Translations under genes and position numbers: made by a program
DNA from: Aestuariibaculum sediminum
Lineage (GTDB): Bacteria; Bacteroidota; Bacteroidia; Flavobacteriales; Flavobacteriaceae
Length of the DNA: 64,000 bases
Direction of reading: 5' to 3'
NCBI RefSeq assembly: GCF_014596945.1
Contig: NZ_JACVXB010000001.1
Location: 310,001 to 374,000 of the forward strand
Shown here: positions 55,466 to 63,648 of the stretch, piece by piece
Layout: each line of letters begins with the position of its first letter
How positions within the stretch are numbered: the stretch's first letter is position 1
Notes under the pieces: generated by a model
What the model was told of the DNA's origin: nothing
The model's input: only the letters and a program-made list of their open reading frames with translations
Databases searched by the model: none

Positions 55466-55719
55466 CCATCGTTAAAATTAAATCAAACTTGAGTGGTAAT
55501 TTAAGACTAAGAACAGTAAAAGCTTTGGTAGAAAAACAGGAGGAAACACTTACAAAAGATTTCGGCAAAAACACAAATGCATTTTATCAAAATCGGGCGT
55601 TTAAAACTCCAAGTGTGTCAGGTTAGGCAAAATTGAAATCATTACAACTGCTCTCGTATAAGCTTTACGATATTAACATAGAACAAGACAAAATATAGAA
55701 GTTTAATGCTAAAAAATAA
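55458..55719 (+). pseudogene. C-terminal remnant of a GH95 alpha-L-fucosidase-like gene
   Basis: In one frame the sequence reads NLSGNLRLRTVKAL, then NTNAFYQNRAFKTPSVSG, stop (55624), AKLKSLQL, LYDINIEQDKI, stop (55696), KFNAKK, stop. The order GGN-x-RLRT, then N-F-Y-x-TP-x-S, then YD-x2-T/E-x-G-K-x-Y matches the C-terminal end of GH95 proteins. Two in-frame stops and loss of the whole body show that it is dead. It overlaps the last bases of the esterase gene. GH95 identity is from pattern memory and needs a profile search. Confidence 0.55.
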
Positions 55720-55723
55720 GATT

Positions 55724-56569
55724 ATGCAAAAAACAATATTTAATTATACAACACTTATACTTTGTTTCCTTTTACTAACAGCTTGTCGCGAATCTGATAA
55801 AACAGAGGCATCAAATGGTAAAACAAAAACAGCAATCACTACCATTTACTTGATTGGTGATTCTACAATGGCCGATTACACCGGTGATTACGAAAAAGGA
55901 AAGGACTATATGAAAACCCGATACCCACTTACTGGCTGGGGACAGGTATTTCAGCCGTTTTTAACTTCAGATAGCTTATATTTAGTAAATAACTTAATAA
56001 AAACCGATAGCGCTTTAGTTGATGATCGAGCTAAAGGTGGTCGCAGTACCCGAACGTTTTTTCAGGAAGGGCGTTGGCGCTCGGTCAATGAAAATTTAAA
56101 GAAGAATGATATTGTTATGATGCAATTTGGGCATAACGATGCAGCACTAACCAAGCCCGAACGCTATGTAAATATTGAAGGTTATAAAGAATTTTTACGA
56201 TTATTTATAAACCAAACAAGACAAAAGGGAGCCATACCAATCATCTTAACCCCTGTTGCCAGAAACTACCCATGGAAAGATGGTAACTTAGAAAATGTTC
56301 ATGGCGAATACGACCAAGCTGTAAAAGAAATAGCCAAAGACATGGAGGTTTATTTAATCGATCTGAATCTAAAATCAAGAATGCTTTTCTCTAATAAAGG
56401 AAAAGATTTTGTGAGTCAAAACTACTTTATGAATCTGCCAAAGTCAAAATATGAAGCTTACCCCAACGGATCTGATGACAACACTCACTTTCAAACTAAA
56501 GGCGGCATAGAAGTTGCACGATTAGTGTTTGAAGGTTTAAAAGAAATTAATTTAACGCTTAAACAATAA
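55724..56569 (+). CDS. rhamnogalacturonan/pectin acetylesterase, CE12, second copy (lipoprotein)
   Basis: 281 residues from the ATG at 55724. The earlier ATG at 55706 lies within the GH95 remnant and spoils the signal. A lipobox (LLTAC, Cys21) follows. SGNH blocks: LIGDSTMADY, KGGRSTRTFFQEGRW, FGHNDAAL and DNTHFQTKGG. It has an insert after the first block (about residues 50-80) compared with the other two CE12 copies. It is 5 bases upstream of an esterase gene. Confidence 0.88.
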   Translation: MQKTIFNYTTLILCFLLLTACRESDKTEASNGKTKTAITTIYLIGDSTMADYTGDYEKGKDYMKTRYPLTGWGQVFQPFLTSDSLYLVNNLIKTDSALVDDRAKGGRSTRTFFQEGRWRSVNENLKKNDIVMMQFGHNDAALTKPERYVNIEGYKEFLRLFINQTRQKGAIPIILTPVARNYPWKDGNLENVHGEYDQAVKEIAKDMEVYLIDLNLKSRMLFSNKGKDFVSQNYFMNLPKSKYEAYPNGSDDNTHFQTKGGIEVARLVFEGLKEINLTLKQ

Positions 56570-56574
56570 GCCTC

Positions 56575-57546
56575 ATGAAATCTATTCATTTTATCAGTTC
56601 CATATTGTTTTTATTTGTTTCTATTTCATATGCCCAAACTAAAGACGACTACAAACCTTATACCATTGAGAACACTTATGAGAAATTAAAAAAGAATTAC
56701 CCCGATATTAAACCTATTCAACGTGTAGCGTCCAATAAAATAAAATATCACGAGGATCTTATTTATAAAAAAACAAATACCTCCAATCTAAAATTAGATA
56801 TTTACACCCCTAAATTTGATGACAAAAAAGACAGCTACCCTGCTGTATTACTTATTCATGGTGGTGGTTGGCTTGTAGGTCATAAAGAAAATCAGCGCAT
56901 TATGGGACAACATCTGGCATTGCATGGTTATGTTGGCGTACCTATAGCTTACAGATTAGGGTTTGAAGCCACCTACCCAGCAGCTGTTAACGATATAAAA
57001 GATGCCATTATCTGGATTAAAAAGCATGCCAAAAAGTATAACATCAACCCAGAAAAAATTGCTGTATTGGGAGCATCGGCAGGAGCACAATTAGCTACCC
57101 TAGTTGGAGTCACTCCAAATTCAACTTTGTATTCAACACATCATAAAATTTCAAATGAAGTCCAAGCTATAGTAAACATTGACGGTATTGTATCTTTCAT
57201 CCATCCTGAAGCCGCAGCAGAATCAAAACCTGGTAAGACGTCTATGGCAGGTATCTGGTTAGATGGAGAAAAAGATGAAAACTTCAAAATATGGAAAGAA
57301 GCTTCGCCTCTAGAATATGTATGCAGCAATACACCTCCTACACTTTTCATTAACAGCTCTTATGCCAGATTTCACGCAGGACGAGACGACATGATTTCTA
57401 TTTTAAACCAGCATATGATCTACAATAAAACACATACGCTGGAAGGAAGTCCGCACTCTTTTTGGTTGGCTCATCCCTGGTTTGAAACTACACTAAACTA
57501 TACCGTTAACTTTTTAAATAAGGTTTTAAAACATGAAAACAAATAA
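56575..57546 (+). CDS. alpha/beta-hydrolase carbohydrate esterase, second copy
   Basis: 323 residues with a signal peptide ending ISYAQ. The oxyanion motif LLIHGGGWLVGHKEN, the nucleophile elbow AVLGASAGAQLATLVG and the late GSPHSFWLAHPW with the catalytic histidine are clear. This is the feruloyl/acetyl esterase style of the alpha/beta-hydrolase 3 group. It is the intact relative of the decayed gene at 58335-58875. Its last 14 bases overlap the next CE12 gene. Confidence 0.87.
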   Translation: MKSIHFISSILFLFVSISYAQTKDDYKPYTIENTYEKLKKNYPDIKPIQRVASNKIKYHEDLIYKKTNTSNLKLDIYTPKFDDKKDSYPAVLLIHGGGWLVGHKENQRIMGQHLALHGYVGVPIAYRLGFEATYPAAVNDIKDAIIWIKKHAKKYNINPEKIAVLGASAGAQLATLVGVTPNSTLYSTHHKISNEVQAIVNIDGIVSFIHPEAAAESKPGKTSMAGIWLDGEKDENFKIWKEASPLEYVCSNTPPTLFINSSYARFHAGRDDMISILNQHMIYNKTHTLEGSPHSFWLAHPWFETTLNYTVNFLNKVLKHENK

Positions 57547-58303
57547 ACTAATTACAAAAACAAAAGCTTTAACCATTTTGTTCTTTACATTCAACTTAAT
57601 TATAAATGCACAAAATAAACCAACAACAATTTATTTGGTGGGTGATTCTACGATGTGCTTATATGATGAAAATCGCTTCCCGCAAATGGGTTGGGGTATG
57701 CCGTTTGAATATTTTTTCGAAAAAACTGTTCAAATTAAAAACCATGCGAAAGGCGGGCGAAGTTCGAGATCGTTTATTAAAGAAAATCGCTGGCAACCAA
57801 TTTTAGATTCTTTACAGGCAGGAGATTATGTCTTCATTCAATTTGGTCATAACGATGCCCAGAATTCTAAAGATCACCCAGACCGCAAAACCACACCTGA
57901 CCAATACAAACAGTATATCACCAAATACATAAACGAAGCCCGATTAAAATATGCCATTCCTGTGCTTATAAGTCCTGTAACGCGTTGGATTTTTAACTCT
58001 GAAGGAGAAGCTTTAGAATGTCATGAACCGTATTTAAATGCATTAAAAGAAGTCTCTGAAACCTTAAATATTCCAATGATAGACTTAGACACCAAAAGTC
58101 GTGAGTTATTAAATAAAATGGGGCCTGAATGCTCAAGATATTTATATATGTACTTTAAACCAAAAGAGTATTTTCGCTTTCCTAAAGGTAATCCAGACAA
58201 CACGCATTTTACAGGTTTTGGTGCCAGAAAAATGGCTGAGTTGGTGCTGCAAGGTATTATGGAACAAGAATTAGAACTCGCCAATCATATAATAAAACCT
58301 TAA
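57533..58303 (+). CDS. rhamnogalacturonan/pectin acetylesterase, CE12, third copy
   Basis: 256 residues with a cleavable signal (ends LIINAQ, residue 27). SGNH blocks: LVGDSTMCLYDENRFPQMGWG, KGGRSSRSFIKENRW, FGHNDAQN and DNTHFTGFGARKMAEL. Its overall length and motifs are closer to the first CE12 copy than to the second. It starts inside the end of the esterase gene (14-base overlap), so translation is coupled. It is followed by a decayed esterase. Confidence 0.9.
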   Translation: MKTNKLITKTKALTILFFTFNLIINAQNKPTTIYLVGDSTMCLYDENRFPQMGWGMPFEYFFEKTVQIKNHAKGGRSSRSFIKENRWQPILDSLQAGDYVFIQFGHNDAQNSKDHPDRKTTPDQYKQYITKYINEARLKYAIPVLISPVTRWIFNSEGEALECHEPYLNALKEVSETLNIPMIDLDTKSRELLNKMGPECSRYLYMYFKPKEYFRFPKGNPDNTHFTGFGARKMAELVLQGIMEQELELANHIIKP

Positions 58304-58334
58304 AGAAGTAATTAAGCGGTTTTCAATATAAAAA

Positions 58335-58875
58335 GCACTATTCGATGGGTGAGTGCACATGCAAAGCAATACTACATTAACCCGAAGTAAATTGCTATTT
58401 TAGGATACTCTGCCTTTGGTGAACTGGCTATACTTGTGGGTTTAACCAATAGTGTAAGAGAAAAAGAAGACAATCACGGTAACAATGGATTTTCTAGTAA
58501 TGTACAAGCCATTATAGATATAGATGGGGTTGTTGACTTTATGGCTCCTGTCTCTTTAAATTTTAATCGAAAAGCAGACACTCCAGATGTTACATAGTTG
58601 GGAAGCTCATTTTACGAAAAAAAGGAAATTTGGAAAGATGCTTCGAGTATTTTCTGGGCAAATGAAAATTCATGCCCCATTATGCTTATAAACAGTGGAT
58701 TTCCACGTTTTCATGCCTGATAAGACGAATTACTTGCTATTATTTAAAATTGGAATTTTTACACCGAAGTTCATAAGTTTGATAAAAAATTCAGACCTTT
58801 TGGTTGTTCAATCCCTGGGTTAATCAAACAGTTAATTATATGGATAACTTTCTAACTAAAGTCTTTCAATCGTAA
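58335..58875 (+). pseudogene. decayed carbohydrate esterase, paralogue of the 56575-57546 gene
   Basis: In frame from about 58343 it reads WVSAHAKQYYINPK, stop, IAILGYSAFGELAILVGLTN, then VQAIIDIDGVVDFM, stop, IWKDASSIFWANENSCPIML, two stops after GFPRFHA, and a further stop. A frameshift near 58797 restores FWLFNPWVNQTVNYMDNFL up to a stop at 58873-58875. Every block aligns with the intact esterase from about residue 130 onward, and the N-terminal part is gone. In-frame stops lie at 58388, 58595, 58718 and 58721. Confidence 0.9.
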
Positions 58876-58887
58876 CCATCAATTTTC

Positions 58888-59862
58888 ATGAAAAATTCAA
58901 TTACATCATTTTTACTTTTTTGCTTAATTATTACCGCTCATAACGTATTTGCGCAAACCTCAAACCCGGATAAATATAAATATGATTTTGTAGTAGCCAA
59001 AGACGGTAGTGGTGATTACAAGTATATACAGGATGCCATTGATGCTATGCGTGTTTTTCCGCTAAAACCGATAACATTATACATTAAAAACGGAGTTTAC
59101 ATCGAAAAAATAGAGCTACCTCGTTTTAACGTGGATGTAAGTTTTATAGGGGAAGATGTCGATAAAACCATCATTACTTTTAATGATTATGCTGGTAGAG
59201 GAAAACATATAGGCACTTTTAATTCTTATACTGCAAAAATTTCTGGCAACCGATTTAAAGCAGAAAACATAACGTTTGAAAATTCAGCAGGTACCATAGG
59301 TCAAGCGGTTGCCCTGCATGTTGATGCAGATAAAGCCTTATTTAAAAACTGTAAGTTTATAGGCAACCAAGATACCATTTACCATGGAGGCGAATATTCC
59401 AGGCAACTTTTTGAAGATTGCTATATTGAAGGCACCACCGATTTTATTTTTGGACCGGCAACAGCTGTTTTTAAAAACTGTACCATTCACTGTAAATCAG
59501 ACTCCTATATTACGGCTCCTAATACACCAAAAGACAAAGCATATGGTTTTGTGTTTTTAGATTGCAAAATAACGACTTCTAAAAATGTAACTAAGTTATA
59601 TTTAGGTCGACCTTGGCGCTATTATGCAAAATCGGTTTTTGTGAGATGTAAATTACCTGAAGCTATAAGGCCTGAAGGCTGGCATAACTGGGGAAATCCT
59701 GAAAACGAAAAAACGGCGTTTTTTGCAGAGTACCAATGCTACGGAGCCGGAGGTAATGCCAAAAACCGCGTTTCCTGGTCTCATCAATTAGATGAAAAAG
59801 AAGCATCAAATTATACAGTAAAAACTATTTTTAACACCTGTAATCCTTGGGAATTCGAATAA
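58888..59862 (+). CDS. pectin methylesterase, CE8, second single-domain copy
   Basis: 324 residues with a signal peptide ending HNVFAQ (residue 23). The CE8 active site is complete: GNQDTIYHGG and DFIFGPA with the aspartates, LGRPWRYYAKSVF with the arginine. DGSGDYKYIQDAID is the usual first block. It removes methyl groups from homogalacturonan. It is the last plus-strand enzyme gene, following the esterase pseudogene, and a terminator lies just after it. Confidence 0.93.
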   Translation: MKNSITSFLLFCLIITAHNVFAQTSNPDKYKYDFVVAKDGSGDYKYIQDAIDAMRVFPLKPITLYIKNGVYIEKIELPRFNVDVSFIGEDVDKTIITFNDYAGRGKHIGTFNSYTAKISGNRFKAENITFENSAGTIGQAVALHVDADKALFKNCKFIGNQDTIYHGGEYSRQLFEDCYIEGTTDFIFGPATAVFKNCTIHCKSDSYITAPNTPKDKAYGFVFLDCKITTSKNVTKLYLGRPWRYYAKSVFVRCKLPEAIRPEGWHNWGNPENEKTAFFAEYQCYGAGGNAKNRVSWSHQLDEKEASNYTVKTIFNTCNPWEFE

Positions 59863-59867
59863 AAAAA

Positions 59868-59892
59868 GCCGCTTTACAAAGCGACCTTTTTT
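59868..59892. terminator. bidirectional terminator between CE8 and PL10 genes
   Basis: GCCGCTTT and AAAGCGAC form a short hairpin (CGCTTT/AAAGCG core). A-runs lie to the left and a T run (59887-59892) to the right, in the 49-base gap between convergent genes. Confidence 0.6.
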
Positions 59893-59911
59893 CGACTAAC
59901 TCAAACAAAAC

Positions 59912-61528
59912 TTAAATCCCGTGCTTGGCTTTCCATGCACTATACTCTGTACTTATTAAATTCTTAGGCCAGCTACCATACCAAGAATATCCATTTCTTC
60001 TTTCGCTTGATATTTCTGCAATTGTTTTTCTAGGACCTCCACCTTCTGGGTCTGTATCTCTGCTGCAGAAAAATGGTTCATTGGGGTTAAATGCATTAAA
60101 TAATGACTCATATTGGTCTCCTGTATAATCGTCTAAAGTGTAAAATCTTGCCCACATTACATTTCCTGGCGATTCTACTAAAACCTTGTCTCCATTTACT
60201 TCTTGCAGAGCATAACCAACAATTTTAACAGATTCAAACCAAGCTACCGCACTTTTCACGGCATCGATAACACCAGTTGATGGGTTATCTAAAGTCATCA
60301 GTAATCTTACAATTCCAACTGATTCTGACCCGCTATTAGAAGCCAACTCATAAGATCTGGCCATTCTTGGTTTTAATGTCACTTCATCATGCTGAGCGCA
60401 CCAAGCCGTTTTAATTCCATTAATAACAACCTGAGTTTGTAAAATAACATCTATACCCTTATTGAAAGCTGTCTCTGCTTTAACAATATAACTTTCATCT
60501 ATCAATTCTAAATTATTCTTCTTTAAGAAAATATCACGCATTAAATTCATCACATTCCCCATAGCATTATCGTTATAAGTAATATGACGACTGTAATTAT
60601 TTCTTAAAGGATAATATTGAGGCCAACCTCCATTGTCGTATTGCATTTCAAATATAAAATCAATGCCCTTAACTGCTGCATCTAGATATGCCGTATTATT
60701 GGTGGCTTTATATGCACTCAACAAAATTCTTATTTCTCCAATTGTATGTTCATTATCAATTGTGGTGTCTGTATTGTTCTTAGTGTTTTCTGCCTCAATT
60801 TTTTCAGACTCGGTTTGAGCTCTGTCATATCCTGAAAAGTCATTATGGTATTTAGGCCAACCTCCATTACTACGCTGCCAGAGCAATACATTTTCAGCTT
60901 TTAAACTAGTTAGAACTATTCCTGAGATAGCAACACTTAATTCCCCCTTAACACCACTTCCATCCGTTGAAGTAGAAATAACAGTTACTGTTCCATTTTT
61001 CTTAGGGGTAAGTAATCCTTCTGAATTAATCTCTGCTATTGAGGTATCAGAAACTGACCAAACAACCACCTTATTTGTAGCATCATTTGGCAACACCGAA
61101 ACTGAAAATTGCTTCGCTTGACCATCGGTTATATCACTTCCTGAAATAGTTAAGCTTTCAACCAGAACAACAGGACCTGCCACTCCAGAAATTTTAATTG
61201 TTTTTTGTGCTGACAAACCTGATTTATCATTTGCCGTCGCAGTAATTTGAACAGTACCATTTTCAAGTGGAGTTAGAATACCTTTTTCGGAGATTAATGC
61301 GATTGATTCATCAGACACCGACCAAGTCACAGTTCGATCTGTTGCATTATTAGGTAGTACTACAGGAGTAAATTGTTTGGTTTGACCATCAGTAATGTCG
61401 CTACCATTAATAACAATAGAAGATACAAGTATCGTTTTATCCTCATCTATAGCTTCGCTGTCACTACTACATGCATTTAGGGTAAAGAACCCTAAAAACA
61501 ACACTAAAAGTCCTTTTAGTTTTTTCAT
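59912..61528 (-). CDS. pectate lyase PL10 with two bacterial Ig-like domains (lipoprotein)
   Basis: 538 residues with a lipobox (LNAC, Cys20). Two tandem Ig-like (Big_2) repeats lie at about 35-115 and 120-203. Both contain GSDITDGQ-x-KQF, a WSVSD block and a GTV block near their ends. The C-terminal PL10 catalytic module (about 205-538) has WQRSNGGWPKYHNDF, QYDNGGWPQYYPLR, YNDNAMGNVMNL and the late SSERRNGYSWYGSWP. It cuts polygalacturonate by beta-elimination. An operator-like palindrome lies 41 bases upstream of its start, so it is probably a separate regulated transcript. Confidence 0.9.
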   Translation of the reverse strand: MKKLKGLLVLFLGFFTLNACSSDSEAIDEDKTILVSSIVINGSDITDGQTKQFTPVVLPNNATDRTVTWSVSDESIALISEKGILTPLENGTVQITATANDKSGLSAQKTIKISGVAGPVVLVESLTISGSDITDGQAKQFSVSVLPNDATNKVVVWSVSDTSIAEINSEGLLTPKKNGTVTVISTSTDGSGVKGELSVAISGIVLTSLKAENVLLWQRSNGGWPKYHNDFSGYDRAQTESEKIEAENTKNNTDTTIDNEHTIGEIRILLSAYKATNNTAYLDAAVKGIDFIFEMQYDNGGWPQYYPLRNNYSRHITYNDNAMGNVMNLMRDIFLKKNNLELIDESYIVKAETAFNKGIDVILQTQVVINGIKTAWCAQHDEVTLKPRMARSYELASNSGSESVGIVRLLMTLDNPSTGVIDAVKSAVAWFESVKIVGYALQEVNGDKVLVESPGNVMWARFYTLDDYTGDQYESLFNAFNPNEPFFCSRDTDPEGGGPRKTIAEISSERRNGYSWYGSWPKNLISTEYSAWKAKHGI

Positions 61529-61568
61529 TAATATGTGGTTTATTTAGTTTAGTATTTTATCGAAATAT

Positions 61569-61580
61569 GCAATCGATTAC
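61569..61580. promoter_or_regulatory. predicted LacI-family operator, copy 4 (PL10)
   Basis: GCAATCGATTAC lies upstream of the PL10 gene. On the minus strand a TAATATTG, one mismatch from TAnnTTTG, precedes the site by one base, repeating the susC promoter-operator arrangement. Confidence 0.72.
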
Positions 61581-61912
61581 ACAATATTAAATAATAAAAG
61601 TTAGTAATAAAACATTTTTAACTAAAAATTTTCAAATAACCTATAAAAAAACGCTCGAAAATCAAATTTCAATAATTCCTAGCCTCAATTCTTAGAATCT
61701 CAAAATTTAACATGGATAGTAATGAACCATAAAAAAACACATTTAACTCTGCATATAATTCATTATTTTTTTGACCAATTAGCTTCTTCTATTTTATAGC
61801 TTCAGCTGAAATCCCTACTCATAAAAATTCATAAATAACCATTATTAGAGGTATTAAATTTAAATTTGCTGATAAATTTCTACAATAGAAACTTTTAAAC
61901 TAAATGAAATTT

Positions 61913-61924
61913 ACAATCGATTAC
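61913..61924. promoter_or_regulatory. predicted LacI-family operator, copy 5 (lacI itself)
   Basis: ACAATCGATTAC, identical to the susC site, lies 229 bases upstream of the regulator start codon. It suggests autoregulation. Confidence 0.7.
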
Positions 61925-62153
61925 ATTATAACTAAAAAAATGTATATATTGCAACATAATCAACTAACTAACAAGCGATATGAACATTCTAAAACCTAAT
62001 CAGTTAAAAACTTAGTTTTTGAAATCCTGAGTGAAAATAAAAGAATACTCTTTAATTGAGTATTTGTTCAACTATAAACTGTTACTACTGCAGATCAAAA
62101 TCACCACATTACACGATATTTAGTGTATTTTTACCAACTCAACCAATAAGTGC

Positions 62154-63188
62154 ATGAAAAAAAAAACCACCATTTATGATATTGCAAAAAAACTCAATAT
62201 CACAGCTGCCACAGTTTCCAGAGCATTAAATGGAAATTCTAAAATAAGTGAAGCAACCCGTAAATTGGTTGAAGAAACTGCTAAAGAAATGAATTATGAG
62301 CAAAACAGACTGGCTCAGGCTCTAAAAAGTGGTAAAAGTTACAATGTCGGAGTAATTGTACCTCGAATTGACAGTAACTTTTTTGCCTCGGTTATTCGTG
62401 GCATAGAAGAAGAATTATATCCTAAAGGCTATCACGTTATTATTTGCCAGACGCACGACCAGAAATCACTGGAAACCGAAAATATAAACTCCTTGTTAAA
62501 CGCTCAGGTTGACGGTGTTTTAATGTCAATTTCTCAGGCACAAAATGCAAATGATGATAATTTTGATGCCCTTATAAAGAAAAACGTACCATTAATTTTC
62601 TTTGATAGAAAGAAGGATATTAAAGGTATTAGTTCTGTAACCATCGATGATTTTAAAGGAGCTTATGAAGCTACCAAACACTTAATCGATCAAGGATATA
62701 AACGCATTGCGCATTTATCAAACGACAGGTCAATCTTAATATTTAAAAACAGATATTTAGGATACAAACAGGCTATTTTAGACAGTGGTTTGGAATTTGA
62801 TGAAAGTCTGGTTATTGAAACCCAAAGTAAGGTCCTTGAAGGTCGAAAAATAATGAAACAATTACTGGAATTAGAACACCGACCAGATGCCATTTTTTCT
62901 TCTAGTGATTTTACCGCTTTAGGTGCCATTCAGGAAATAAAAGAACACGGGTTAAATATACCAGAAGATATTAGTGTTGTAGGTTTTAGTAACGAGCCTT
63001 TTACACGTTTCATGGAATTGTCTATTACATCGGTAGACCAGTCGCCTATTGAAATGGGCAGACTTACCGCTCAGGTATTTCTTGAAGAAGTGAATAGCGA
63101 CAAACGGGTTACATCTGAAAAACAAGTAGTTTTAACACCAGAACTTATTGTTAGAAAATCGTCGCTTCGAACACCGGTAAAGCATTAG
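62154..63188 (+). CDS. LacI-family transcriptional regulator of the pectin locus
   Basis: 344 residues, the normal length. The N-terminal helix-turn-helix TIYDIAKKLNITAATVSRAL (6-25) and hinge helix NRLAQALKSGKS are typical. The periplasmic-binding-protein-like effector domain contains VGVIVPRIDSNFFASVIRGIEEELYPKGYHV. LacI proteins bind short palindromes with a central CG, which fits the AATCGATT sites around it. The likely effector is a pectin breakdown product such as a uronate derivative; this is inference. It is monocistronic, at the right end of the locus. Confidence 0.92.
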   Translation: MKKKTTIYDIAKKLNITAATVSRALNGNSKISEATRKLVEETAKEMNYEQNRLAQALKSGKSYNVGVIVPRIDSNFFASVIRGIEEELYPKGYHVIICQTHDQKSLETENINSLLNAQVDGVLMSISQAQNANDDNFDALIKKNVPLIFFDRKKDIKGISSVTIDDFKGAYEATKHLIDQGYKRIAHLSNDRSILIFKNRYLGYKQAILDSGLEFDESLVIETQSKVLEGRKIMKQLLELEHRPDAIFSSSDFTALGAIQEIKEHGLNIPEDISVVGFSNEPFTRFMELSITSVDQSPIEMGRLTAQVFLEEVNSDKRVTSEKQVVLTPELIVRKSSLRTPVKH

Positions 63189-63269
63189 TTTTATTTAGTA
63201 TTTTATTCTGAAACAGGATGAAATTTCGAATTGCATTTTGAATGACGTTTCTTTCAATATATGCGTGGT

Positions 63270-63641
63270 TTAGGGATGTACACCAATTAAAATGTATTTC
63301 CCTTTTACTTTTTCAAATTCAAAATCTAACATATATCCGGTTGAAGCATCAGTCGAAATACTATAATGATTATTTAAGGTATCTATAAATACATTTCCCT
63401 TTAATTCCTTATAATTCATTTTTCTCTCCAATGTTATTAGTTTCCTTAAATCGGAAGAATGTCTAACCGTCTCTTTCATTTTTTCTTCATTAATCATCAG
63501 TTTCGTCGACTCATAATCTTTTATGTGAATGGATTAAAAAATGTTTTTTAAACTATTTATTAAAATTGTTTCTTCTTGTTTTTCTTGTCCGCTTACAAAA
63601 AAAGGGATTGATAGGATTATTGCGATTATCATTTTTCTCAT
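63270..63641 (-). pseudogene. small secreted protein interrupted by one in-frame stop
   Basis: From the ATG at 63639-63641 the frame encodes a signal peptide (MRKMIIAIILSIPFFVSG) and about 17 more residues, ending at a TAA (63534-63536). The same frame then stays open to a stop at 63270 and includes an internal ATG at 63497 that gives a 75-residue piece (MINEEKMKETVRHSS...). Read through, it would be a 123-residue exported protein ending FEFEKVKGKYILIGVHP. This suggests a nonsense mutation or a sequencing error. The protein is not recognised. It starts 7 bases after the upstream gene. Confidence 0.65.
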
Positions 63642-63648
63642 AGGTATT

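Larger units (their letters stand above)
61529..62153. promoter_or_regulatory. divergent control region between PL10 and lacI
   Basis: This 625-base gap contains no convincing gene. It holds operator copies 4 and 5 near its two ends (61569-61580 and 61913-61924); the rest is AT-rich. An 11-codon ORF near 61981 is too short to support. Confidence 0.65.

Noticed and set aside
61981-62016. 11-codon ORF in the lacI leader
   Set aside because: It is too short, with no supporting signal or conservation evidence.
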